A stretch of DNA of 64,000 nt from Pseudactinotalea suaedae (GTDB taxonomy: Bacteria > Actinomycetota > Actinomycetes > Actinomycetales > Beutenbergiaceae), in NCBI RefSeq assembly GCF_009733815.1, contig NZ_WNXY01000002.1, positions 310,001-374,000 on the forward strand, read 5' to 3'. Both the position numbers and the translations under genes were made by a program. Shown here in pieces: positions 27,373 through 36,194 of the stretch; position 1 is the stretch's first letter, and each line of letters begins with the position of its first letter. A model generated the notes under the pieces. That model had not been told where the DNA came from and ran no database searches. It worked only from the letters and a program-made list of their open reading frames with translations.

Positions 27373-28281
27373 ATGGACGCCACCCGCACCAGAGCCGTTC
27401 TCGCTGCCGCCTCGCTGACGCTGCTGGCGCTGGCGGGCTGCTCCTCCGGTGGCGGCGCCGACGGCGGCGGGTCCGACCAGGGCGACAGCGGCCAGGTCGG
27501 TGGCGATGACGGCGGGGTGGAAGAGGCCGCCGGCGACGTCGACACCCCGATGAGCCCGATCGACGGCGAGCGGCGCGAGGTGATCATCACCGCCGACGCC
27601 TCGGTGCTCGTCGACGACCCACGCGAGGCCGCCGTCGAGCTCGCCGCGCTGGCCGCCGCGAGCGGCGGCCACGTGGAGTCCCGGCAGGAGCACGCCGGTA
27701 CCGGCGAGCACGATCCCGGCTGGGCGTCGCTGGTGCTGCGGATCCCGTCCGAGGAGCTGACCGGCATGATCGACGACCTCGCCGACGTGGGCGAGGTCCA
27801 GTCCGTCTCCCAGTCCGAGGAGGACGTGACGTCGATCGCCGTCGACCTCGACGCCCGGATCGCGGCGCTCGAGACCTCGACGGACCGCCTGCTGGAAATC
27901 ATGGCCGGTGCCGAGACCACCGAGGACCTGCTCGCCACCGAGAAGACACTGAGCGAGCGTCAGGCGGACCTGGAGTCGCTGCAGTCCCAGCGCGCGGCAC
28001 TCAGCGACCGCGTCGCCATGTCCACGCTGACCGTCTCCCTCGACAGCGTGCCGCCCTCACCCGCGGCAGCCCGCGGCGGGTTTCTCGGCGGCCTGGAGAG
28101 CGGGTGGAACGCGCTGGTCTCCTTCGTCGGCAGCGCGCTCGTGGTGCTCGGTGCGCTGCTGCCGTGGCTGGTCGCGATCGGGGTGCCCGCGCTCCTCACC
28201 GTGGTGTTCCTGCGGCGGCGACAGCGCACCCCAGCGGCTACGACCGGGCCGAGCGCCGCCGCACCACCTGACGGAGCGTGA
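27373..28281 (+). CDS. DUF4349 lipoprotein
   Basis: A protein of 302 residues with a lipoprotein signal (LALAGC, Cys23) and a Gly/Asp/Ser-rich spacer. A DUF4349 domain spans about residues 70-235 and includes a coiled coil (DLDARIAALETS to LESLQSQRAALSDRV). A membrane helix near residues 253-280 with an Arg-rich end follows. It thus has a lipid anchor and a transmembrane anchor, with the coiled coil outside. The function of DUF4349 is unknown. It converges with a GNAT gene, with a 44-base overlap of the coding ends. Confidence 0.85.
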   Translation: MDATRTRAVLAAASLTLLALAGCSSGGGADGGGSDQGDSGQVGGDDGGVEEAAGDVDTPMSPIDGERREVIITADASVLVDDPREAAVELAALAAASGGHVESRQEHAGTGEHDPGWASLVLRIPSEELTGMIDDLADVGEVQSVSQSEEDVTSIAVDLDARIAALETSTDRLLEIMAGAETTEDLLATEKTLSERQADLESLQSQRAALSDRVAMSTLTVSLDSVPPSPAAARGGFLGGLESGWNALVSFVGSALVVLGALLPWLVAIGVPALLTVVFLRRRQRTPAATTGPSAAAPPDGA

Positions 28282-28873
28282 CACCCAGGCCGATGGCGGC
28301 CTCCGGCGCCAGCCGCATCAGCACACGAGGGAACCCGTTCAGCACGGAGGTGGTGTCGGCGGCCTTGACGAAGCCGGCGCGCTCGAACAGGGCCCGGGTC
28401 CCCACATAGGCCATCGTCAGGTCGACCTTCTCACCCTTGTTGTCGACCGGGTAGGCCTCGACGGCGGGAGCGCCGTTCTCGGCCGCGAACGCCGCGGCGC
28501 CGCGGACCAGCTCGTGCGAGATCCCCCGCTTGCGGTAGCCCGGGCGCACCCGCACGCACCAGATGCTCCACACGTCGAGGTCGTCGACGTGCGGGATCCG
28601 ACGGTTCGTCGCGAAGCTCGTGTCGGCCCGCGGGTGGACGGCGGCCCATCCCACCGGTTCGCCGTCGAGGTAGGCCAGCACCCCCGGTGCCGGGTCCTGG
28701 GCACAGAGCTCGCGCACCCGCTCGCCACGCTGGGGCCCGCGCAGCGCGTTGTTCTCCTTCGAGGACCTGAGCCGGTAGCTGAGGCAGAAGCACACGTTCG
28801 CCGTGGGCGACCGGGGCCCGAGGACCGCAGCGACGTCGTCGAACTCGGTCGCCGGGCGGATCGTGATCGTCAT
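28238..28873 (-). CDS. GNAT-family N-acetyltransferase
   Basis: A protein of 211 residues. The acetyl-CoA binding motif A appears as WCVRVRPGYRKRGISHELV, with motif B in VGTRALFERAGFVKA. It probably transfers an acetyl group to an amine of a small molecule or protein; the substrate is unknown. The N-terminal part has a short Cys-containing segment (NVCFCLSYR) seen in a subset of GNATs. It overlaps the 3' end of the convergent DUF4349 gene. Confidence 0.88.
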   Translation of the reverse strand: MTITIRPATEFDDVAAVLGPRSPTANVCFCLSYRLRSSKENNALRGPQRGERVRELCAQDPAPGVLAYLDGEPVGWAAVHPRADTSFATNRRIPHVDDLDVWSIWCVRVRPGYRKRGISHELVRGAAAFAAENGAPAVEAYPVDNKGEKVDLTMAYVGTRALFERAGFVKAADTTSVLNGFPRVLMRLAPEAAIGLGVTLRQVVRRRSARS

Positions 28874-28898
28874 GCCGGGTGTCCTCTCGATCTACAGC

Positions 28899-30002
28899 TC
28901 ACCCGACGGTCAGTCGGATGATCCGGTCGTCGCCGGGCTGCGCGTCACCCCTGCCGGCGGTGTTGTTGGTCACCAGCCACAGGGCGCCGTCGGGGGCGAC
29001 CACCACGTCGCGCAACCGCCCGTACTCCCCGACGAAGCGCTCGCTGGAGGCCGTCAGGTCGTCCAGCGGGACCACGCGCAGGCGCTCACCGCGCAGGTTC
29101 GCGATGAAGATCGCTCCGCCCGTGACGGCGATGCCGCTGGGGCTGGCCTCGGCGGGGTCCCACTGCTGCACCGGGTCGATGAACCCCTCCCGCCCGGCGG
29201 CGCCCTCCACGTCGGGCCAGCCGTAGTTGCCGCCGGCCTCGATCACGTTCAGCTCGTCCCAGGTGCTCTGGCCGAACTCGCTCGCGTACAGGACGCCGTC
29301 CTCGTCCCAGGCGATGCCTTGCGGGTTGCGGTGCCCGTAGCTGTAGACCGGTGACCCACCGAACGGGTTGTCGGCGGGGACGTCGCCGTCGGGCATCACC
29401 CTGAGGATCTTGCCGGCGAGCGTGCCCAGATCCTGGGCACCGGCCGGGTTGCCGGCATCGCCGGCGGTGACGTAGAGCATGCCGTCGGGGCCGAACGCGA
29501 TCCGGCCGCCGTTGTGGTTCTGGGCCACCGGCAGGCCGCCGAGGATGGTCTCGGAGGCGCCGAGACCGAGCGATCCGCTCTCACCGGTGAGGTCGTACCG
29601 GTCGATCCGGTTCTCGTCCGACGCGCTGAGGTAGACGAACAGGTCGCCGTCATGGATGGCGATGCCGAGCAGACCACCCTCACCCCGCGGCGCGACGTCG
29701 CGGACCTGACCCACCTCGCGCGCGCTCCCGTCGGGGTTGATCTCGAGGATCATGGCCGTCTCGCGTTCGCTGACGAGCGCCGTGCCGTCGTGGAAGGTCA
29801 CCGACCAGGGAACGTCGAGATCCTCGGCCACCACCGAGACCTCGGGCTGCGAGGGCACCGAGGGGTCGCTCGGCGACGCTGGGGGCGAGGAGGACTGGTC
29901 GGCCGCTGGGGGTTCGCCGGTGCACGCGACCACGCCCATCAGGGCGGCCAGGGCGGCGGCAAGGCCGACGACCCTGAGCACCGATCGCCGCTCGATCGCC
30001 AT
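28899..30002 (-). CDS. PQQ-dependent aldose sugar dehydrogenase-like lipoprotein
   Basis: A protein of 367 residues from the ATG at 30002; the longer frame upstream lacks signal-peptide character. A Tat-like start (ERRSVLRVVGL) and lipobox (VVAC, Cys27) are followed by a Thr/Ser/Pro spacer. A six-bladed beta-propeller follows, with LDVPWSVTF, EGGLLGIA, QNHNGGRIAFGPDG, YSYGHRNPQG and NYGWP. These are the marks of the glucose/sorbosone dehydrogenase (YliI-type) family. It would oxidise aldoses outside the membrane with PQQ. No PQQ synthesis genes are in the window, so the cofactor may be taken up or the protein may have another role. Confidence 0.88.
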   Translation of the reverse strand: MAIERRSVLRVVGLAAALAALMGVVACTGEPPAADQSSSPPASPSDPSVPSQPEVSVVAEDLDVPWSVTFHDGTALVSERETAMILEINPDGSAREVGQVRDVAPRGEGGLLGIAIHDGDLFVYLSASDENRIDRYDLTGESGSLGLGASETILGGLPVAQNHNGGRIAFGPDGMLYVTAGDAGNPAGAQDLGTLAGKILRVMPDGDVPADNPFGGSPVYSYGHRNPQGIAWDEDGVLYASEFGQSTWDELNVIEAGGNYGWPDVEGAAGREGFIDPVQQWDPAEASPSGIAVTGGAIFIANLRGERLRVVPLDDLTASSERFVGEYGRLRDVVVAPDGALWLVTNNTAGRGDAQPGDDRIIRLTVG

Positions 30003-30063
30003 GGTGGACAGTGTGTCAGGCCTGATCCCGGCGAGGACCGGCATCACCCCATCGGGTCCCTGC

Positions 30064-30699
30064 TCATGCCTCCTGCGCCGATGCCGATGTGCCACCGCCG
30101 GCCTGCTTCGTCGCCTCGATGACGACGAACGGCACCTGCACCCGCCCGAGCACCGGGATCAGGAACCGCCTGCTCGCGTCCATACGCAGCGCGCTGTCAC
30201 GCACAGCGCTCTCGGTGTCACGCACCGGGTCGCAGCCGTGGTCGAGCAGCCGCGTCCAGGGTCGTGCGAGGCGCTGCAGCGTCCTGATCGCGGTACCCGG
30301 TGCGGCGGCGACGTGCTCGGCGAGCACCAGGCGGCCGCCGGGGACGAGCACGCGCGCCACCTCGGCGAGGACCTGCGCCTGGTCGTCCACGCTGCACATC
30401 ACCGTGGTCGCCAGCACGCTGTCCATGCTGGCGTCGGGCAGCGGGATCGATTCGGCGGGCGCTGCGATCGGCGCCGCCTCGTGGCCGTGGCGGCGAGCGT
30501 TCTCGCCGAGCGCTGTGCGTCGCTGTAGCGAGGGCTCCAGCCCGACCCACGCGACGCCGGCCGACAGCTGGCCGAAGTTCGCGCCGTCACCAGCCCCGAT
30601 CTCCAGCACCCGACCGCGCAGACCACGGATGGCGCGGTCCCGCGCAACGGCGAAGGCGCGCCATCCGACGACAGCGGTTGCCTGCGTCGCCGCGCTCAT
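30064..30699 (-). CDS. Class I SAM-dependent methyltransferase
   Basis: A protein of 211 residues from the ATG at 30699, which overlaps the TetR stop (ATGA). Motif I is VLEIGAGDGANF, the adenine-binding region follows at VGLEPS, and motif IV/V appears as SVLATTVMCSVDD and LVPGGRLVLAEH. It resembles the UbiE/phospholipid or small-molecule methyltransferase group. The substrate is unknown, but coupling to a TetR regulator suggests a response to, or modification of, a small hydrophobic compound. Confidence 0.9.
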   Translation of the reverse strand: MSAATQATAVVGWRAFAVARDRAIRGLRGRVLEIGAGDGANFGQLSAGVAWVGLEPSLQRRTALGENARRHGHEAAPIAAPAESIPLPDASMDSVLATTVMCSVDDQAQVLAEVARVLVPGGRLVLAEHVAAAPGTAIRTLQRLARPWTRLLDHGCDPVRDTESAVRDSALRMDASRRFLIPVLGRVQVPFVVIEATKQAGGGTSASAQEA

Positions 30700-31289
30700 G
30701 ACACCACCAGGCCTCGTCCGAACAGCTCGACGAGGGTCTCCGCGAACGTCTGCGGATCCAGCTCGGGATCCTCGTGCAGCGCCTGCGGGAAGCTCTCGAC
30801 CGCACACAGCACGGTCTGCGCCACCCAGCCCGGGTGCAAGGACCGCAGCACCCCGGACGCCTGACCCGCGTGCAGCACTCCGAGCAACGGCTGCATGAGC
30901 GGCCGCTCGTCGAAGGCGGCGGCCGCCCCGGGGCGCCTCCAGTCCACGGCCAGCCGCCGCAGCGCCGCCACCTCGTCGCGGTGCGTGTCCTGCCAGGACA
31001 CGAACGCCGTCAGGTAGGCCGTGAGGCCCTCGACCGGATCGGTCGCCGCCTCGACGGCCTCCTCGAGCGTGCGGACGCAGTCGCTGAGAACCGTGTCGCA
31101 GAGCACGGCCAGCAGCTCGTCCTTGTCGGCGAAGTGGTAGCTGATCATGCCGGGGCTCGACAGGCCACCCTCGGCAGCGATGCGGCCGAAGGAGGCCCTG
31201 GTCAGTCCCTCGCGAGCGATCACACGCACGGTCGCCTCGACGATCTGCGTACGACGGCCTTCCGCGGTGAAGGAGCGCTTTGTCTGCAT
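30696..31289 (-). CDS. TetR-family transcriptional regulator
   Basis: A protein of 197 residues with an N-terminal TetR helix-turn-helix (RRTQIVEATVRVIAREGLTRASFGRIA, then GMISYHFADKDELL) and a C-terminal ligand domain. The ATG at 31289 is preferred: it lies only six bases beyond a consensus -10 element, which implies a leaderless mRNA starting at or next to the AUG. A TTG at 31295 cannot then be used. It is the first gene of an operon with a methyltransferase, which it probably represses together with itself. Confidence 0.92.
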   Translation of the reverse strand: MQTKRSFTAEGRRTQIVEATVRVIAREGLTRASFGRIAAEGGLSSPGMISYHFADKDELLAVLCDTVLSDCVRTLEEAVEAATDPVEGLTAYLTAFVSWQDTHRDEVAALRRLAVDWRRPGAAAAFDERPLMQPLLGVLHAGQASGVLRSLHPGWVAQTVLCAVESFPQALHEDPELDPQTFAETLVELFGRGLVVS

Positions 31290-31295
31290 GAACAA

Positions 31296-31324
31296 ACTTT
31301 AGGATGAATGACCAAGTCCGTCAA
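31296..31324 (-). promoter_or_regulatory. Promoter of the TetR-methyltransferase operon (leaderless)
   Basis: TTGACG (31324-31319) and TAAAGT (31301-31296) on the minus strand are 17 bases apart, a near-consensus promoter. The ATG follows six bases after the -10, so transcription should begin at the start codon. An imperfect dyad (ATTCATCC with TTGTTCAT) overlaps the -10 and could be the TetR operator. Confidence 0.7.
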
Positions 31325-31373
31325 GGCTCCAGCTTTCGGGGGCCGCATCCACCCCGGACGCAGCACCCCTAGC

Positions 31374-31500
31374 TCATTCCGGGGCCTCCTGGAGGGCACG
31401 CACCTCGATCCGCGAGCCCAGCGCGGCGGAGACCTGCTCAGCCCAGGCCAGTGCGCGCTCCTGGTCGGGAGCATCGACGATCCAAAACCCCGCCCACGTA
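31374..31500 (-). pseudogene. C-terminal remnant of a YCII-related protein
   Basis: The minus strand reads GFWIVDAPDQERALAWAEQV and ends IEVRAL plus a short tail before the TGA at 31376-31374. This is the last third of a YCII/DGPF-type protein. There is no start and the N-terminal two thirds are missing. At about 31499 the sequence switches to a remnant on the other strand, so a deletion or rearrangement joined two truncated genes. Confidence 0.65.
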
Positions 31501-31765
31501 CTCCGTCGCCCGGCACCGTGACGGCACCGACGCCCTCGAGGCGCTCACCGCGCTGCTGGGGCAGGCCCGTGCTCGGCTGGTGCTGGAGCTTCAGCAGCCG
31601 CTGTCCACGTCCGAGTGCGCCGAGCTGACGGACCTGGCGGTGTCCACGGCCTCGCACCACCTCGCGGTGCTGCGTGAGGCCGGCCTGGTGGACAGCCGGC
31701 GCAGCGGAGTCCGGGTCCTTCACGCGCGGACGCCTCTGGGTGAGGCGCTGGCGGGAGCCCGCTAG
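31499..31765 (+). pseudogene. C-terminal remnant of an ArsR-type winged-helix regulator
   Basis: From about 31499 the plus strand encodes RDGTDALEALTALLGQARAR, a helix-turn-helix (TDLAVSTASHHLAVLREAGLV) and the wing SRRSGVRVLHARTPLGEAL, ending at TAG 31763-31765. This is the C-terminal DNA-binding half of a longer ArsR-like regulator. The N-terminal half is absent and no proper start exists. Its end overlaps the stop of the convergent MFS gene. Confidence 0.65.
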
Positions 31766-33000
31766 CTCCTCGCACCGCGAGGCCAGCGCCTGGAGCGCTC
31801 TGCTCCGACGACCGACGTACGGCTCTCGTCCTGGTCGCGCCGCACTGCTGCGCCGTGCCGGACCGACGCCAGGCTCCACACGGCGACGGCGAGCAGCACC
31901 AGCACAGCACTCACGATGACGGGGCCGCGCACTCCGATCAGCTCGATCGCCGCACCGCCGCCGACCGGGCCGACGGCGGCACCGATGTTCAGCGCGACGG
32001 TCGCGAACGACCCGCCCATCGTCGGGGCATCGCGTGCGGTGGCCAGGACCCGGGCGATCAGCGTGCTGCCCAGCGCGAAGGACAACGCCCCCTGGGTCAG
32101 AGCGAGAAGCCACAGGGCGGCGGGGATGGTGATGCTGAGCGCGAGCAGGACCCATCCGGCCATCAGCAGCGGCGCGCTCACCGGGATCAGCCGTTGCCAG
32201 TGCCGGTCTCCGAACCGCCCGGCTGCGCTGACACCGAGGAACGCGCCCAGCCCGAAGACGGCCAGCAGCACCGGGACCGCTCGCTCGGGCAGCGCGGCCG
32301 GCCCGGTGGCGATCACCGCAAGGTAGGTGAACGTGCAGAACGTCGCGGCGTTGACCAGCACCGCCAGCACGAGAGTGAGCTGCACCGGACGCGAGCGCAG
32401 GCTCGCCAGCTCCCCTCCGATGGAGGCGGTCACCTCGGCCCCGTCGGCACCGGTGGCGCGGGTCGGCATGGCGGCCAGGACCGCCGCCAGTGCAGGCAGG
32501 CACAGCAGCGCGATCGCCCACAAGGTGGCGCGCCACCCGAGGAGATCACCGATGAAGGCCCCGGCGGGCACGCCCGCGACCAGCGCCAGCGTCGTCCCAC
32601 CGAGGATCACCGCCAGCGCGCGGGTCCGGCGCTCCGGCGGCACGATCCGTGTCACGGTCGCGAGCGCGACGGCCAGAAACCCGGCATTCGCCAACGCGGC
32701 CGCGATGCGCGTGGCCAGCAGCACGACGAAGCTGTCGGTGACGGCGCCGACGACGTGCGCGGCGACGAACAGAGCGAGGAATCCGGTCAGCGTCCACCGC
32801 GGCGAGAGGCGGCGGGCAGCGGCGGCCATGGCAGGAGCGCCGATCACCATTCCCACGGCGAACGCGGAGGTCAGAAGTCCGGCGCGGCCGAGTGAGACGT
32901 CGAGATCGGTCGCGATGCCAGGCAGGATGCCGGCCAGGACGAACTCCGACGTGCCTTGGGCGAAGACCGCGACGGCGAGCAGATACAGCAGAACGGGCAT
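31762..33000 (-). CDS. MFS transporter, chloramphenicol-efflux (Cmx/CmlR) type
   Basis: A protein of 412 residues with twelve predicted helices. The opening MPVLLYLLAVAVFAQGTSEF and motif A (GAPAMAAAARRLSPRW) match the drug:H+ antiporter group that includes actinobacterial chloramphenicol exporters. Motif C-like LGGTTLALVAGVPAGAFIG is also present. The start at 33000 has GGAAGG nearby. A stem-loop in the leader partly covers this ribosome site, as in translationally attenuated efflux genes. The specificity is inferred from family resemblance and could be for other hydrophobic compounds. Confidence 0.85.
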   Translation of the reverse strand: MPVLLYLLAVAVFAQGTSEFVLAGILPGIATDLDVSLGRAGLLTSAFAVGMVIGAPAMAAAARRLSPRWTLTGFLALFVAAHVVGAVTDSFVVLLATRIAAALANAGFLAVALATVTRIVPPERRTRALAVILGGTTLALVAGVPAGAFIGDLLGWRATLWAIALLCLPALAAVLAAMPTRATGADGAEVTASIGGELASLRSRPVQLTLVLAVLVNAATFCTFTYLAVIATGPAALPERAVPVLLAVFGLGAFLGVSAAGRFGDRHWQRLIPVSAPLLMAGWVLLALSITIPAALWLLALTQGALSFALGSTLIARVLATARDAPTMGGSFATVALNIGAAVGPVGGGAAIELIGVRGPVIVSAVLVLLAVAVWSLASVRHGAAVRRDQDESRTSVVGAERSRRWPRGARS

Positions 33001-33007
33001 GGGTGTG

Positions 33008-33065
33008 CCTTCCGAAGCAAGAACGTGAGGACATTGGTAGGCGCGGGGCACTACCGGTGCTTCGG
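33008..33065 (-). promoter_or_regulatory. Leader stem-loop overlapping the MFS ribosome-binding site
   Basis: CCGAAGCA (33012-33019) pairs perfectly with TGCTTCGG (33058-33065). An inner GGTAG/CTACC pair lies within the loop. On the transcript the 3' arm overlaps the GGAAGG ribosome site (33013-33008) by two bases. An in-frame GTG reading frame runs through the stem into the MFS gene. Translation-dependent opening of the stem is possible but unproven. The rest of the 260-bp gap to the LuxR gene shows nothing else clear. Confidence 0.4.
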
Positions 33066-33260
33066 ACGCACGTGAGCTCACGCGACGCGACCGTGGCCGG
33101 CCGGAGCGGCGCGGCACTGTCCGTCAGAGCGGAAGAGCTGGGGCATCTGGGCTACCGGTAGACCGGCAGCCCTCGCCTGTCTGCTTCGGGGGAGCTCACC
33201 GAACCAGCGTAGCCGTCGCTCGCCCGGCGCTCCTCCTGGAAATCACGGTCGTCTCCACGC

Positions 33261-36014
33261 TCAGGAAGGCAGAACGTCCTTGAGCTGCCGGCGGGAGGTG
33301 ATGCCGAGCTTGCGGAAGATGTTGCGAAGGTGAGCTTCGATCGTGCGGTGGCTGAGGAACAGCTGGGCACCGACCTCGCGGGAGGTTGCGCCGGTGGCCA
33401 CCAGCCGCGCGATGTGGAGCTCTTGCGCGGTGAGGGCGTCGGTGGGTCGGGCGTGGCGTCGACGTGGGTGCTCGCCGGTGGCGCGCAGCTCGCGGGCCCC
33501 GCGCTCGGCGAAGGCGTCCACGCCCATGTCCGAGAGCATCTGATGGGCGGTGCGGAGCTGTTCACGGGCGTCCTGGCGGCGTCCTTCACGGCGGAGCCAC
33601 TCGCCGTAGATGAGGTGGGTGCGGGCGAGGTACACGGTCATCCGGCAGCCCCGGAGGTGCTCGATCGCCTCGCGGTAGTCGTCCTCGGCGTCGGGCCCAG
33701 GGCTCGTCAGGGCTCGTGAGCGGGCCGCCAGCCCGAGCGCCCACGCGGTGCCGCTGGCGACCGCTCGCGAGGTGAGCTGCTCCAGTGCCGCGGTGGCGCG
33801 CTCGGGTTCACCCGCACGACAGGCCGCCTCGATGAGCTCGGGCAGCGCCAGGTTGCTGTGATTGAGCTCGTCGGACTCGCAGGCCCGCGCTGCGGCCTCC
33901 AGCGCCGCGGCGTAGGTGCCCAGGCCGTTGTGCAGCACCGCGAGCGCGTACTGCGCGAGAGAGATCTCGGTGCCGTGCCCACGCTCGGCAGCCATGCGGG
34001 CGACGGCCGCATGGATCGTGGTGACCTCGTCCGGACTGCCACGCCACGCGGCCAGGATGAGCTGGGCGTGGAGCAGGGGCACGGCCGTGGTCGCCGCTTC
34101 GATCCCGGCTTGTTCGACGGCGAGCTCAGCCGCGCTGTCGAGCTCACCGCTGAGCGTCAGGGCCACGGACTGGAACAGGAGCGCGGCGGGGAGCGCGACC
34201 AGCGCGCCCGCCTCACGGACGAGCCGCACGTGCCGGGCGGCCAGCGCGTGGACGGCCTCGTCGTCGAAGAGCGCCGTCGCGGTACGGCCGGCATGCCACA
34301 GCCAGCGGCGCTGTTCGCCGTCGTCCCCGCTGCCGGCGCGTGACCCTTGATCGCGGAACGCCGCCAACGCACGACGTAGTCCGGGCACGCCCGCCTCGTA
34401 GCCCTCGGTGAAGGTCGTGACGAGTCCGTCGAGCAAGATGTCCGACGGAACCGGCACCCCGGGCGGGGGTGGTGCGGCCCGGGCGGCCTCGGCGACCGTG
34501 CGCACGTCATGGCCGGAGCCCTGGCGGCCGGTGATGATCGCGGCGTCGAGGGCGTGCAGGTAGGTCTCGCGGGCGAGCGCAGCGTCGAGCGGGGCGAGCC
34601 TTCTCGCCGCATCGAGCAGCATGACCGACACCTCGTTGCCGCGCGTGAGGTGGAAGGTGATCTGGGCGCGCAGCAGCTCGGCGCGGGCACCGTGGAGGGC
34701 ATCCGGCGGTCCGGACGCGGCGATCGTCAACAGCTCCAGAGCGGTGTGGGAGGCACCTGCTGCGTGCTTGGCTTGCGCGGCGATCAACGCCCGATGCGCA
34801 CGCAGGGCCGGATCCGGAGTCAACGCGGCTGCCCGCTGCAGGAACGCCGCCCCTGCGGCCAGCCCGCCGCGGGCCTGCGCTCGGCCGGCCGAGCGCACGA
34901 GCGCAGCAGCGGCCTCCTCGTCGACTCCGAGCACGGCTTGCGCGCCGTGCCACGCACGGCGATCAGGGTCGAGCCGCGGGTCGGTCGCCTGGGCCAGAGC
35001 GCGGTGCGCCCGGCGACGGTCCGGTGCCGTGGCAGCTCGATAGACCGCCGAGCGCACCAACGGATGAGAGAACCGCACCCGGTTCTTGATCTCCACAAGC
35101 CCGGCCGCTTCGGCCACCGCCGCCGCCTCGTCGAGGATGTTCAGCTGCTTCGCCGCCCGCCACAGCAGTCCCGCATCACCGGTCGGGTCGGCCGCAGCCA
35201 GCACCAGCAGCAGCTGCGTCTCCGCGGGCAGACCGCTCGAGCGGCGCTGAAAGCTCGCCTCGATGCGACGCGGCAGGCTGACGGCGTCGGGCAGCTCGAA
35301 ACCGCCGGCCAGCTGCGTCAGGTGAGCGCTTCGAGGCAGCTCCAGCAGCGCCAACGGGTTGCCGCGCGCCTCGGCGACGATCCGGTCCCTCACCCCGCGA
35401 TCGAGCGGGATGCGGACCGCTGCTGCCAGCAGCTCCTGCGCGTCCCTGTCGTCGAGCCTGTTCAGATGGAGCTCCGGCAACCCGGTGAGCGGGTGGGTCT
35501 CGCTCTCGCTGTGGTCGCGCATCGCGAACACCAGCGCGATCCGTTCCGCGGCCAGGCGTCGTGCCACGAACGCCAGGATCTGCGCGGACGCCTGGTCCAG
35601 CCACTGCGCATCGTCGACAAGACACACCAGCGGCCCGTCCTCGGCGACCTCGGCCAGCAGGTTGAGGGTGGCCAGCCCGACCAAGAACCTGTCCGGCGTC
35701 GCACCACCGTGCAGCCCGAACGCCACGCCCAGGGCGGTCTGCTGCGGTTCGGGCAAGGACCCCGCGCGCTCGAGCAGCGGCGCGCAGAGCTGGTGCAGGC
35801 CGGCGAACGCGAAGTGCGTCTCGGACTCCGCCCCGACCAGGTGCGCGACCCGGAATCCCGCAGAGGCCGCGGACCGCTGGGCGTCCTCCAGCACCGCGGT
35901 CTTCCCGATACCCGCTTCCCCGCGCACCACCAGCGCCCCGCTGCGTCCGGCTCGTGCCGCGGCGAGCAGCTGTTCGAGCGCCTCGCTCTCTGTGCCTCGG
36001 CCCACGAGGTCCAC
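33261..36014 (-). CDS. Large LuxR-family (LAL) transcriptional regulator with AAA ATPase
   Basis: A protein of 917 residues from the GTG at 36014, nine bases after GGGGAGGG; the extended frame upstream has no family character. Walker A lies near residues 32-40 (GEAGIGKT) and Walker B near 150 (LVCLVDDAQW). The middle 550 residues are helical repeats like those of MalT/STAND regulators. The last 60 residues are a LuxR helix-turn-helix (LTAQELHIARLVATGATSRE, SHRTIEAHLRNIFRKLGI). Such proteins are ATP-dependent activators, often of catabolic or secondary-metabolite genes. No obvious target gene is adjacent. Confidence 0.93.
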   Translation of the reverse strand: MDLVGRGTESEALEQLLAAARAGRSGALVVRGEAGIGKTAVLEDAQRSAASAGFRVAHLVGAESETHFAFAGLHQLCAPLLERAGSLPEPQQTALGVAFGLHGGATPDRFLVGLATLNLLAEVAEDGPLVCLVDDAQWLDQASAQILAFVARRLAAERIALVFAMRDHSESETHPLTGLPELHLNRLDDRDAQELLAAAVRIPLDRGVRDRIVAEARGNPLALLELPRSAHLTQLAGGFELPDAVSLPRRIEASFQRRSSGLPAETQLLLVLAAADPTGDAGLLWRAAKQLNILDEAAAVAEAAGLVEIKNRVRFSHPLVRSAVYRAATAPDRRRAHRALAQATDPRLDPDRRAWHGAQAVLGVDEEAAAALVRSAGRAQARGGLAAGAAFLQRAAALTPDPALRAHRALIAAQAKHAAGASHTALELLTIAASGPPDALHGARAELLRAQITFHLTRGNEVSVMLLDAARRLAPLDAALARETYLHALDAAIITGRQGSGHDVRTVAEAARAAPPPPGVPVPSDILLDGLVTTFTEGYEAGVPGLRRALAAFRDQGSRAGSGDDGEQRRWLWHAGRTATALFDDEAVHALAARHVRLVREAGALVALPAALLFQSVALTLSGELDSAAELAVEQAGIEAATTAVPLLHAQLILAAWRGSPDEVTTIHAAVARMAAERGHGTEISLAQYALAVLHNGLGTYAAALEAAARACESDELNHSNLALPELIEAACRAGEPERATAALEQLTSRAVASGTAWALGLAARSRALTSPGPDAEDDYREAIEHLRGCRMTVYLARTHLIYGEWLRREGRRQDAREQLRTAHQMLSDMGVDAFAERGARELRATGEHPRRRHARPTDALTAQELHIARLVATGATSREVGAQLFLSHRTIEAHLRNIFRKLGITSRRQLKDVLPS

Positions 36015-36194
36015 AGGTTCGCTCCCTCCCCTGGTTACGCACCAGCGGACCAGCCGATTCTCCCCGATGCGGACTGCGCCTGCCAGACCCGCGCAGCTGG
36101 GCCGTTCACCCACAGGGCTGACACGCCTCCGTCGCGACCGGTGACGCGCCTTCGTCGCACCAGGCCATGTACCGCGATGCCGCATCCGAGCCGG

